From Zychaea mexicana (Eukaryota > Mucoromycota > Mucoromycetes > Mucorales > Lichtheimiaceae), in assembly GCF_025766255.1 (NCBI RefSeq), contig NW_026516798.1, positions 44,987 through 108,986 of the forward strand: a stretch of 64,000 bases of DNA. Reading direction: 5' to 3'. Below, piece after piece: positions 11,584 through 22,754 of the stretch. The position numbers and the translations under genes are program-made. Positions within the stretch are counted from its first letter, which is position 1. Each line of letters begins with the position of its first letter. The notes below the pieces were generated by a model. It did not search any database and was not told the origin of the DNA. It worked only from the letters and a program-made list of their open reading frames with translations.

Positions 11584-13413
11584 CTAAAGATCTGCAAAAA
11601 ACGCAGCTTTTCTGAGATTCTTCTTTGACATGTTTCCAGTTTTCCGCTTCTTTTTGGATGGCTTTGTCTTTTCTTCCTCATCGCTATCACTATCACTATC
11701 TTCTTCTTCATCATCATCGTCGTCAACCTCATTCCCATCCTTATCCTTATCCGCATCCTCAACTTGATCGTCTTCGCTGTCGCTTTCACTGTCATCACCT
11801 TGACCACTGTCATCATCCTCAGCATCTTTGCCAGCAACAACTTGGATTGCCTTTACATCCTCCTTTTCATCTTTGTCTTCTTCTTCATCGTCGTCGTCGT
11901 CATCTCCTGCATTCTCATCAAACAGGAACGCAACATCCCAGAATCGTAATGTGCTGTCATGCCCGCTGCTGATAAGATATTTTTTGTCATGGCATAACCG
12001 TATATGCTCAATTGGCATATCTTCGCCGTGATCACCGATCACACCATGGAACTGATTAGGTAACACAGACACGATTCTGAAAATAAATAACCACGGTGTT
12101 TATTAGCTTCCCCTCCTCTCTTTTGTTGAATTTTATATACTGGAAAGGAGGAGCTATCATTACGTACCGGATAATGCCATCGCTACTGCCCGTGCATATC
12201 GTATCTTCATCCAATTTACAGATCGTATCAATTGAGTTGGGATGACCAACAATGCGATCGTTGTAATCGCCCCAGTCGCCCCAAGACCATAAGCTCAAAA
12301 TGCCTTCCTGTGATCCGACTACAGCCTTGCTACCATTCTAGGTGATTTTAAAGTTTGTGATAAGAGATAAGTTTTTATGTTGCGGTTTCCGTGCAAAAGG
12401 GAAAGGGTTTTACCTTGACCAGCGCGACTGATAACAATTCATCCTCCATATTGTCGGACATGGCTGAGACGTTTGGTTTTCGGATATCCCAAGTAGATAG
12501 ATATCCATCTCCTCTATTGAACACATAAAGCAAGACGAACATGAGTACGTGTACAGTCGTCCAGATTTCTGACGATTCCTTACGACCCTTCCGCACACTA
12601 GCTTGTAACGAAAAAGAGGAAGAATCAAAGTTACCCAGCAGCCACCAGTGTCTTTTTATCGGCCCTGAAAACCATATCCGCAATGAAATCTTCATGCTCC
12701 TCGTACACCATGACAGCATCTTGTTTCCGTCTATCCCAAAGCTGGTTGTTTTTTTTTTGTTAGTAAGAGTTGTTAGTTATCCAATGGAAAAGCATAATTA
12801 TCATCGAAGCAAGTGTACCTTGATAACACCTTGATCATCACCAGTGGCGAGTATGTTATCGTTCAAACACAAAAGGGCATTAAGCGGATTACTGTTAAAA
12901 TATTCAACGCCAAATAAGAACCTAGACAGCCTTATGCACACACAATCTTTAGGAACACTTACTCATGGGATCTCTCTCTACTGCTCAAAATCTTCCCTGT
13001 CTCAGTATCCATAAGGCAGATCATTCTGTCCTTCGATATGCTGTAAAGGCCTGCATACACGGGTCATTTATTGTCCAAGATTTATTTTTTTTATGCTTCC
13101 TTACCTGCACCATCCAAAGTAAACTCTACACCACGACAGGATTTTTTGAAAGGGCGTTCCGTCCATAAATGTTCATGTTTATCAAGACCGTACTTGTGAC
13201 TATATCCCGAGATCGATCAGAATTTTCATTGATCAAAGTAGCTGCATAAATCACAAATAGATTTAGAAGTCTAAATGTTCTTCTGTAATGTTCATACCAA
13301 AGGACTTTGCCGTTAATCAGGCCGGTTGCTACGAGATCGCGACTTGGATGCACAGCACAATCAAAGATGGTTTTCCCAAAGTCTAGTGGGCTGGGTGCCT
13401 TATCATTTGCCAT
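11584..13413 (-). CDS. JIP5: WD40-repeat protein Jip5/WDR55
   Basis: Nucleolar WD40 propeller of the Jip5/WDR55 family, implicated in large-subunit rRNA maturation. Exons (minus): 13413-13298, 13199-13105, 13050-12963, 12891-12819, 12741-12635, 12513-12414, 12337-12168, 12076-11584; 413 residues. WD-like repeats are visible as LWDRRKQDAV, LSTWDIRKPN, GDDQGVIK, CTGSSDGIIR and SSGHDSTLRFWDV. The tail is a long acidic run (about 310-375), a Lys-rich stretch (KPSKKKRKTG), and ends in AAFFADL. The acidic/basic tail ending in a short FFADL-like motif is typical of this family. The gene is convergent with the RhoGAP gene, stop codons 98 bp apart. Every junction joins in phase. Confidence 0.9.
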
Positions 13414-14690
13414 TATAAGGTTCTTTCTGTGAGTGTGGGTGTTGTTCTCTGACAACAAAATAATGTGTCTCTTGTTACAAGTGAGTTCCAATTTTTTTCT
13501 TATTTCCTAATTAGGGGCACGCATATCTTCCTGGCTTGGATCCGCACCATCTGCTTTCCTTAATTTCTTATGTGCAACTGTTTCTTAGCAACGATTTTAC
13601 AAAGCTGCATATTGTAAAATTCTTGGGGACGATGTGTCTTCATCCTATAATTTAAATATCGAGCTTGTATTCTTTCAGTCTTTGGCTACGTCTAAATAAA
13701 TCATATTTGATGCTTAATCAAATCACACTCCTCTGATGGGCCGGACTAGTCCGTCTTGATTTGTGCTCCCCCACCTAACAGATTACTGCTATCTACCTTT
13801 CACCTTATCGTTATCATATTTGTAGACATTCTGATTGTCACATATGAGCTCCTTTTGGACACCTTTTACTCTAACTATACGTGTGAAGCGCGAAAATACC
13901 ATGTGTCCTTTCAATTACTGGATAGACACTTTGACGTCTTTTTTGTTTTGTTTTTTCGAGTGTGAAATTTCATTGCTGCTAATTCCATTAGAAGTACACA
14001 CGACAGTACGCAAACATTATATGCTCTCCTTGGTAATAAAGAATGGCAGCAGTGACACGGACAAGCACCAAAAGGCTAAATTGAGATAAATGACTCAAAA
14101 AGGAAGTTTTTATTTTATCATTATCGCTAGGATAGGGTATTGTTGCTCTTTGCGCAAGAGCAGTAAATAGCAGCAAGAATGCTGAGTCAGAAAAGACGGT
14201 GCGAATCTTAAATCATTGAGCACTGGTGAGAGACAGTAATGACGGTCTTAAACGCCGTGGGTGTTAGGAGAGTGTAAGGCGGGCTTAGACGCCGGGTAGT
14301 AACGTAGGATAAGTAAGTGTATGGCCTTGTGATAGGCTGCAAATCTAGAAACAGACGTGCCAGATCTCCCCGAAAACTCTGTTACACTGTACGATAAACC
14401 TAAAGTCGATAATTATTTGGTCTTTCCGAGTAATTGGTCGCATAAAGAGAAAGCCGTATGATCGCGTTTCTCATACACCCACACCCACACCCACACAAGA
14501 CACTCACGCATTAGGTTCCCGTGGTACACCATCCTTTCGAAACGCGAGCGCAAGAGTGATAAGACAAGGAATAGAAAGAAGATCCCGAAACATGATGGTG
14601 ATAAGTCATTGCTTACTAGATAAAAAACTATATAAACCAACTATCTTTTCCTTTCTAAACCGATCGCCAACCCTCGTCTTCTCATTGTCT

Positions 14691-14725
<35 letters not shown>

Positions 14726-14733
14726 GACTAATC
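13414..14733. promoter_or_regulatory. Divergent intergenic region between JIP5 and the amine oxidase gene
   Basis: No convincing gene. A TATATAAA box (14629-14636) lies about 100 bp before the amine oxidase ATG. A (TC)n microsatellite (14691-14718) fills the leader. A CACACCC repeat run lies at about 14475-14500. Two imperfect copies of a CTTARACGCCG motif lie at about 14245 and 14285. Confidence 0.5.
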
Positions 14734-16968
14734 ATGTCGGCTATCACTGCTGTCCTCCCTCATCCCTTGGATAACTTATCCGCCGACGAAATCCGCCGCG
14801 CCACCGCCATCATTCGCAAGGAACGCGAAAATGATACCTACATTGTAAATTCGATGTGCTTGAAGGAACCCTCCAAAGATCTGATGATGGCGTTCTTCGG
14901 CTGGGACAAGTCTGTTCCCCAGCCAACCAAGATCGACCGTGAAGCATTTGTTGTTCTCATTGACCGTCCATCCGGTTTGGTCCACGAAATTGTTGTTTCT
15001 CTGACCCAAAACAAGACCACCAGCTGGAAGAAGGTTCAAGGTGTCCAGCCCACTCTTCACGTTGGCGAAATGCTCGAGGCCGAACACGTTTTGCTCAATG
15101 ATGAACTTGTTATTGCAGAGTGCCGCAAACTGGGTATTACTGATATGAAACAAGTCTTCATTGATCCCTGGGGCGTTGGTTACCACGAGTCAATCAAGGG
15201 CAAGCGTCTTATGCAAGCTTTGGTCTACATGCGCACCTCTGCCGACGACAACCAGTACGCTCATCCTTTGGATTTCAATCCTCTTTATGGTAACGTATCA
15301 ATTATAACTTATTGCTTAAGCTCCCAAGTGTTCAGACCAATGTGTGTGTGTGTGTGTGTCTAGTACGAGGAGAAAGCGGAACTGACATGTGACATGTAAA
15401 TTAATTATTATTCTGTATAGATGTCAACGAAAAGAAGGTTGTCGACATCATTGTTGCCAAGCGCCGCAACAGCAAGTTTGAGCGTCCTACTATTCCCCGA
15501 GCCAACCATCACTTCTTGCCCGAGCATATTGGTACAGAAAACTTGCGCAAGGACTTAAAACCAATCCAAATCACCCAGCCCGAAGGTGTCAGCTTCACGA
15601 TCCGTGGCCAGCAGTTAGATTGGCAAAAATGGAATATGCACTTGTCGTTCAACTATCGTGAAGGTTTGGTTATCAACAACGTCAGCTACAAGGATATGGA
15701 TGGTACTTTACGCCCCTTGTTCTACCGTGTCTCTTTGGCGGAAATGGTGGTCCCTTACGCCAATCCCTACAAACCCTATAACCATAAGATGGCTTTTGAT
15801 GTTGGAGAGTACGGTTTGGGCAACTTGACGAATTCTTTGGAACTCGGCTGCGACTGTGTTGGTTCAATTTACTATATGGATGCTGTTTTGAGCGACATGA
15901 AGGGTGAGCCCTGGGTGATCCCAAAGGCTATCTGCATTCACGAAGAAGATACTGGTCTTTTGTTCAAGCACACTGATTACCGCACTGGCAAGGCCCACTC
16001 TGCTCGCTCGCGTCGCTTGGTCATCTCCCACATTGTTACTGGTACGTTTCAACTTCACATCAAAAATATATATAGACGCTACGTAATTTGACCAAAGAAT
16101 CCAACAATTCTTTCTACTACCAGCTGCCAACTATGACTATGGTTTGTACTACTACTTTTACCAGGACGGTACCTTCCAATATGAAGTTAAGGCTACTGGT
16201 GAACTCAACACCCAAGTTCTTGCTGTCGACGAAGATGCTGCTCCATATGGTACCATTGTTGCACCCCAAATTGATGCTCAGCACCACCAGCATTTGTTCA
16301 GCATGCGCATTGACCCTATGATCGACGGTCGCAACAACTCTGTTGCCGAAACGGACGTCTTACCTTCAGTGCATCCTGTCGGACACCCCGATAACATAGT
16401 TGGCAATGCCTTCGGTCCTGTCAGCAAGATCTTTAGCAACACCGATGAAGCACAAACCGATGCCAGCCCCCAGACACATCGCTCATGGAAGGTTATCAAC
16501 GAGAGCAAAATACATCCCTATGCCAAGCAGCCTGTCGGTTTCAAGGTTATTGCTCCCAACAGCCCTCCCCTTTTGGCCAAGCCTGGATCCATTGCTTACG
16601 AACGCGCCCGATTTGCTGCAAAAACCCTTTGGGTGACCCAATACCATCCTGATCAGCTCTTCCCTGGTGGTTTCTACTGCTACCAGAGCGAGCCCTCCGA
16701 TAACCTTGGTCTCCCGCAATTTACTCGTGAGACCAAGAATGTTCGTAACGAAGATATCGTTCTCTGGTTGACCTTTGGTCTGACCCACATCCCTCGTGTT
16801 GAAGACTTCCCTATCATGCCTGTGGAAATGTGCGGTTTCCAACTCAAGCCAGCCAACTTCTTCTTGGGTAACCCGGGTATCGACCTCCCATCCTCTGACA
16901 AGAAGTCCACCAAGAGCGCCTATGCTCCCGCCGATGCCAAATCCTGCTGTGGCAATAACTCTTTATAA
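14734..16968 (+). CDS. Copper-containing primary amine oxidase
   Basis: Oxidatively deaminates primary amines to aldehyde, ammonia and hydrogen peroxide, using copper and a self-made topaquinone cofactor. Exons 14734-15289, 15421-16041, 16124-16968; 673 residues. Catalytic elements are all present. The topaquinone precursor is Tyr396 in TAANYDYG. The general base is Asp312 in AFDVGEYGLG, 84 residues upstream, the usual spacing. Copper ligands are His447 and His449 (QHHQHLF) and His614 (GLTHIPRVEDFPIMP). No signal peptide or membrane segment is visible, so it is probably intracellular, possibly peroxisomal. The C-terminus (CCGNNSL) is not a standard PTS1. Intron 2 falls exactly inside the topaquinone motif. 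The likely role is use of amines as nitrogen source. Confidence 0.95.
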
Positions 16969-18139
16969 GCAGCCACCCTTCACCCTCCCTTCCACTATAG
17001 ATTCCATTTCCTTCTATTTTTTCAACATGAAGTTTAAGCTGATGTACAGAAGCTATCTTTTTAATTGAATAAATTCTTAGTTGTACATACCTTACACAAT
17101 CACATTATTGTATTGAAACTGGTCCCTTATCTTAAGCACAATATAATAATGTGCTGTGCACACTCCGTAAACGTTAGCGGTTTGATTCTGTGGCACGACG
17201 TGTAGTAATCTCGAAACGCCAACTGACTGGCTGTTATAATACCATTATTATACCACACAAGACACCGATCCTGTAGAGCACGTATATAGTCTAGAAATGG
17301 GTTTTTAGAAGATCAGATATTATATAACAGTGTACAGTACACTTGAAAGTTTCATCGAATGACTGCTTGTTCATGTACATGCACACAACAGCAATTATAC
17401 GCAGTAACTATCATGATGTTCAAGATTATAAAATCAATTGTATTGTGGAAGTTGGAAAAAGAGCACAGCATACTGAATTTATGGAAAGCAGAAATAGTTT
17501 AGACAAGAGGATACAGACACATCAGTGGTATGGAATACTGTACAGTAAGTAGGTATGAGATGATGTTACTCCAGGAATCATATCAATACAAATGGAAGTG
17601 GTTCTTGTGTACATATGCCTAGTGATTTCATTTTGTAAAAGAAACCTTTAATAGGTAACGTTTTGATTATGTCAGCAATAGTTTATGGTTTACATCTAAG
17701 TAATACCCTGGAGAAATTTCTAATTTTTTTTTGAATTAAATAGTGTAATCTTTTCCCACACCATTCTCCTTACACCCTCTCCTTTTTGACCCAACACCAT
17801 ATAAAGGTACCATATTCATGGAGTTCAGCATTTTGCCAGCGATGTTTTCAAAACAAATCGCTGCGTACACACGACCAGTTTTAGATAGGCAATCAAATGT
17901 TTGCAATCATGTTTTTGTCACAATTGTTTGTATAGACCTCGCAAAGACAGATGTTTCATTACCACTGTTGTACCCTACATATGTACGGCCAATAAGAGCA
18001 GTTTGGAACCGATTACATTTTTGTTCGCTCAATAATTATAGGTTCATTGTCGAGTAGAGTGTTGCGCGAGTTTTCTGTTTTTACAAAGAGAAATAAGAAT
18101 TTAGCTTGACAATGTATATCAAAACGCGCTTCTTTTCGG
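16969..18139. other. Intergenic region, no gene recognised
   Basis: Convergent 3' flanks of the amine oxidase gene and the zinc-finger gene. Sequence is AT-rich with only short chance ORFs. Confidence 0.5.
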
Positions 18140-19372
18140 TTATATTTTATTGTATGATCCCGCATATACAACATATTTACCATCAAAGCGAATTACTTCC
18201 TGTGTTACGTTCTTGAAATTGAGTATCTGGAACTCAAGGAAGGTCGGAAGGTCGGCATAGTGGTTATTGCGGATGTGCTGGAATAGATGTTGGCGACAGG
18301 CGTGAGAAAAAGTGCATGCGTTGTACGGGCAAAAGTACTTGATTTTCATTTCTAGTATTATATTTTGAGGAAAACTGTAATGAAAATGTGGTTCTTATCC
18401 AGACAAGCAAGTTACAAAGCACTCACGTTCAGAATAAATTTCTTCGCCATCCACGACAGCACCGCGTGATTTTTCTGTGTGAGTGTAAAAACAGTGAGCG
18501 TTTCTCAAGTGGCTGTGTACATCAGCTGCTAGCAAGATAGACATACCTTTAAAGTCGATTATCTTGCCAGAGTTTGTCAGAAAAATGCAACGGATTGAGG
18601 GTTTGCACTCAGGAAACGCAGCATAGTGTTCCTTGCGAATATGCTTGAAGAGCCAGGCTCTAGCTTGATATGACTTTGTGCAAAACTTATACGGGCAGCA
18701 GTATACTGTTCTTTTCTTCGCTGGGTATAGCGCAGTAGTGGATGTCGGATCTTGTGTTAGAGGAAAGAGCCCGTCTTTACTGCTCTACTTTCTACAAACC
18801 TTTTTTTTGGAACGAGTCGTTGTACATCGCTGCTGCTATGTGTTGTTTCATCGGTGGTGGCTGAGGAACACTACAGCTGGTATCTAGAATAAAGACTGTG
18901 GTATCAGCATGTATGATTGCTTTTATCTGCCCAGGTACTAGGTGTGTGCTGCTGCTGAATCTGTACTACCTTTTGATGCGAGCAAGGCGGTGCTGCGCGT
19001 TCGGTTGAGCGGAATTTTGTGGTCGGTGCAGACAACTGGCTTCTTCGGGCCTGTCATTACTTCTGTCAAACTTTGGTCAGCGCAACAAGTACATGGAGAT
19101 AGTCCTTGACTCCTTGCGAAACCTACAACGTCCGTTCCTATAACTCTTGAAACTATCACGATCCGTTTTACATACCAGGTGCGTGCTTGTCAGGAACAGC
19201 CCCTTTGACGATTTGTTGACAGCAGGAAGCTAAAGATGTCATTGTGCACACGGAGCTGGTCAGATTTTCTTGCTGCGCTTCTTGCACTCGCATTCGTTCT
19301 TCAACTCGTGCACTCAGACCCTTTACAATGACTATTAAGCATACATTGGCAACTTACATAAACTGTCTTCAT
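18140..19372 (-). CDS. Two-finger C2H2 zinc-finger protein of unknown function
   Basis: Exons (minus) 19372-19358, 19320-19176, 19122-18970, 18883-18800, 18750-18547, 18474-18427, 18351-18140 give 286 residues in phase. Two fingers share the spacing C-x4-C-x12-H-x4-H: CPYKFCTKSYQARAWLFKHI... and CPYNACTFSHACRQHLFQHI.... Each is followed by a similar H-Y-A-(A/D)-(F/L)-P segment, so they arose by duplication and are separated by about 80 residues. Upstream is a Cys-rich block (CTCCADQSLTEVM...VVCTDHK). Intron 4 is short (49 nt). The start at 19372 was chosen because it enters the next exon in phase; a longer N-terminus from 19544 does not. DNA or RNA binding is inferred only from the fingers. 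No family name is offered. Confidence 0.6.
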
Positions 19373-20270
19373 TGTCAATCGGCTCAAGATTTAGATCCGG
19401 CAAAGGAGGTTCTTGCAGCATTGGTGGGGCCAATTCCGGTGTCAGTTCTTTGGTGGGAGTTTCTTCTTGCTTACGAATACTTTTCTCTTTATTAGACTTT
19501 CCGTAGATCGCTATCGTAATCGATTGCCTTATACGTGAAAACATGGATGATAGAAAGAGAAATAAATAAAATATGCGCATAACTGTAGCGCATATCATAG
19601 ACGTTTCAGAACCCGAACCACGCGCTTTGAGCCCTTGATTTTCATGTATCATACAGCGAGGAGTAACCATAGCCCGATAGAAAGGAAAGTATTTGACGCT
19701 CAAACAGTGAGGAGCTGCTTAAGAGACGGCGATAGTCTGTCTAGCATGCTGTTACTCATGAGAGATGATGAATCAATTAACAGAATACAGTTACGTGTCT
19801 TTTGTCGATGGTGGTGAACAGCACAGTGCTGCTCTTTATTCTTTTTTTGTTACATTTAGTGATATGATGGTCACTTTGCATCTACTCAACAATCCATACG
19901 TTTAATTACTTGTATTATGTATGCATGTAAGTAAGTAAGATGTATGCATGGGTGATGGCTATGCGAGACGCCCTCGGGGTACTCTTGGCAGTCGGCTTCC
20001 AAAGATGGAAGGTTCACTCAATTCATACTATGAGCCAAATGATTTAGAACGGCTGATCACTACTGTTTGTGATATGATACAACTGGTATGCGACCATGCC
20101 CAGTATATGACCACTTTCTTCATGCAGCATATCCACGTGATACTTCTCGTATCAATGCTACATAAGTCACGGCACACTTTTCAAGTTCCTTTCTCTTTCG
20201 CTTGTTATTCTTTTTTCCTTTTTGCATATTTTTTTTTGCTTGTACAATATACAGGCTACCAGAACTTTGA
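19373..20270. other. Intergenic region between divergent genes
   Basis: Minus-strand open frames near 19360-19700 (KELTPELAPPMLQEP...) may be 5' leader or an alternative first exon of the zinc-finger gene. Nothing else is supported. Confidence 0.35.
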
Positions 20271-21735
20271 ATGGATAGTTCGCTTAATCGAAGGCTCGTT
20301 ATACTCGGTGGGGGCGCAGCTGGCATTCTGCTTGCGATGAAGCTGGCATCGGACAAGCAGAAACTGGGCATTGATATTACTCTTATTGATTGCAAGGTGG
20401 TAGTCATTTTTTCATACAAAACAGATGCAAGAACTGATGGGCTTACAGATACACAACCTTTATAGCCGTTTTTTGAATACACGCCTAGTTTGATTTCAGT
20501 CCTTTACGAAGCATCCGACGAGCAATTTGAGCGCCATTTCTGCAATATCACTGCAGATTATGAAACGCTTCTGGGAGGGCTCGGCGTCAAGTTTGAGCTG
20601 GGCATAGTGCGCGATATGGACAATGAAAACGGTAAGCGAGTGTAAACCGTGCATCAGACTTGATATTGAAGAGTAGGAGAACCACCCGAAGAAAAATTTA
20701 TAACAGGACACATGTTATGTGTTTCCATTGCATGTTTACACAGTGATTCTCGGCGACGGCAGCCAGAAAATCGCGTACGATATCCTAGTAATCTGTACAG
20801 GGTCATTCTATCACGATCCATGGAAAGTTCCCTGCCAGCAAGACCGGACCACGATGCAATGGCAAGATCGTTTGGATTACCTACGTACTCACCGTGACAA
20901 GTACAAATCCTCAGAAGACATTATGTGTATTGGCGGCGGGCCCGTGGGTGTCGAGGTTGCGAGCGAGATTGCGTGGCGGGCACCCTTGAAACACGTTACT
21001 CTAGTCAGTTCATCTGACACTGTTTTATCGGGTACGCCTGGAGGCGTCGCCGATGGCGCAGGTCGCATACTGAATCATCTCGATCCAATCAGGCTGCTGA
21101 CAGGCGAAAAGGCTGAAAAGGTGGATGATGCGGATGATAGCACCTACAAGACAGATAAAACAAACACGGAAATCAAGACGGACCTAGTATACCTATGTAC
21201 TGGCATTCGTCCCAACACCCAATTTCTTCAAAAATCTCATCCAAACTGGCTTGACGACAAAAAGCGCATACGTGTGAACGAGTACTTTCAAGTGCGTGGC
21301 GATGATAGCAGTGGTGGCGAAGGTAATACCAGCAACAACAGCAAGAGCGTTTTTGCTGTCGGTGACGTCAATGATGTCAACGAGCCAAAGTTGTGGTTTA
21401 CGGCGCACATGCAAACAGTCCATCTGTATCACAACCTCAAACGATTTGTGGAAGGTAAAAACGACATGGTTCCTTACAGTGGTTCACAAATATCCATGGT
21501 CATATCGCTGGGTCCACATTATGCCGTTGGATCGTTCAATGGTTTCGTCTTGAACGGCTGGCCGTTTGGACGAAACAGCGGAAGTAAGCTGGCAGCAATC
21601 GCAAAACATACAGTCGAACGCGTCACGATGAACGACTTTCATAGCAAAAAGCTAGCAAACGACATACTATATCAAACACACGAAAAAGGCCACTTGTTCC
21701 AAAAGATAACCGGTACATGCCTGAGTCAACGGTGA
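20271..21735 (+). CDS. AIFM2/FSP1-like FAD-dependent NAD(P)H oxidoreductase
   Basis: Flavoprotein of the pyridine nucleotide-disulphide reductase superfamily, closest in layout to AIFM2/AMID (FSP1), which reduces quinones using NAD(P)H. Exons 20271-20396, 20466-20631, 20744-21735; 427 residues. The FAD-binding loop is LVILGGGAAGILLAMKL (residues 9-25). The NAD(P)H-binding loop is IMCIGGGPVGVEVASEI in the middle. The second FAD contact is SVFAVGDVNDVNEPK near residue 290. No N-terminal myristoylation glycine and no membrane anchor are seen, unlike animal FSP1, so location is open. An insertion rich in Asp/Lys/Thr (about 205-235) is lineage-specific. Stop codons of this gene and NXT1 are 193 bp apart (convergent). 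Confidence 0.85.
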
Positions 21736-21927
21736 CCAACTACAGCGGATGAACAGTAATGCGGCAAGCGCGCATTGTGGGTTGCTCTTTGACTGGATGT
21801 AATAAAACGATATATTTACATAACTATTGCTTGTACAGAAATCTGTCTTTGATTTTTTTCTTGGATGATTATGATGAACGGTGAGGGATCGGGAGAGAGC
21901 GAGAACTTGGTATGATTTCAAAAGGAT

Positions 21928-22619
21928 TTATACGTGTCTATATTACAAACCAACGACCATGTGAATACCGAATGTATATACCCCATCCTCGTTGAATCAT
22001 GTTACTTACCGGAACACATCGCTTTGGATGAAGAAGCTTGTGGCCTGGCCTTCAACCGGCATCAGCGTAAACGTCTGCGAAAACGATTTTTTTCCAGGGC
22101 TGTCACCATACTTTACATCACCGTGTACGTTTATCAGAATTCCACATGCTCCTTGTGCGTTCATTGTTGCTATAGAAACAATCAATCTCTCTCGTCAGTT
22201 TGGTTCACGCTTTAGTTATACTTGTCGTTTTCAAGTACAAAGAACCTACCAGCGATCGGTTGGCAATCATAAGCAGCAACTTCGTGCTGTGAGGCTGGTA
22301 ATCGACTCAAAAACTCGGAAAACTGTGATGCTCCGGCAATCGCATTGCCTATCCATGTGTTACTGCTTTTGTCAAGTAACCCGTACTCCACACCTTTTTT
22401 GGTGCTTACCGTTCCATACGATCGCTGAATCTTCTCGGTAAAGATTACCTAGTAGCTGGGAAAAATACAATAGACGGTTCTTTTTTTTTAGATCGCTAGG
22501 TCGTAGAATGCATTGGGGATTCAAATAAAATCACATACGTTACGCTGGTTGTCATAATTTTGATAGAATAGTTGAACAAATTGTGCGCTGCTGCTTTCTG
22601 CAATGTTCACGAGATCCAT
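21928..22619 (-). CDS. NXT1: NTF2-related mRNA export factor NXT1 (p15)
   Basis: Small NTF2-fold partner of the mRNA export receptor (NXF1/Mex67), acting at nuclear pores. No single ORF shows it. Five exons (minus: 22619-22539, 22455-22410, 22348-22250, 22169-22010, 21937-21928) join in phase into 131 residues. They align with p15 landmarks in order: FVQLFYQNYDNQRNLLGNLY, SAIVWNGNAIAG, FLSRLPASQHEV, YDCQPI, ILINVHGDVKYG, FSQTFTLMP and IQSDVFR. The length is close to human NXT1 (140 residues). The last exon encodes only the end of Arg plus His-Val-stop. The closeness to NXT1 rather than to NTF2 itself rests on the spacing of VWNGNA and DCQP; a Mtr2-like role is expected. It shares a short promoter region with the PCID2/THP1 gene. 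Confidence 0.85.
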
Positions 22620-22754
22620 GTTTATCTTCTTTGAGGAGCAGAAATAAAAAAAAGTCGAATACAGTAGCACACACAACAAGCGGTCTTTATTTCTCGCTAG
22701 CCAATTTCGCTGCGGCTGCTTTTTTCCCTTTGCTCAACTTGACACAAAAGCGCC
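22620..22754. promoter_or_regulatory. 135-bp bidirectional promoter between NXT1 and PCID2
   Basis: The two start codons face away from each other, only 135 bp apart, so the two promoters and leaders must overlap. The sequence is mixed, with a C/T-rich stretch toward the PCID2 side; no clear TATA box is seen. Confidence 0.6.

Noticed and set aside
11625..11972. Plus-strand His/Leu-rich ORFs opposite the JIP5 tail
   Set aside because: Shadows of the acidic Asp/Glu repeat tail of JIP5 on the minus strand.
18751..18810. Apparent one-base frame error at an A8 run in the zinc-finger gene
   Set aside because: Using an acceptor at cacaag gives a 49-nt intron with a pyrimidine tract and restores the phase; total exon length then divides by three.
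22341..22420. Minus-strand open frame between NXT1 exons 2 and 3 (GVEYGLLDKSSNTWI) as coding sequence
   Set aside because: Homology to NXT1 runs directly from VWN to GNAIAG when this stretch is spliced out with GTAAGC...atag.
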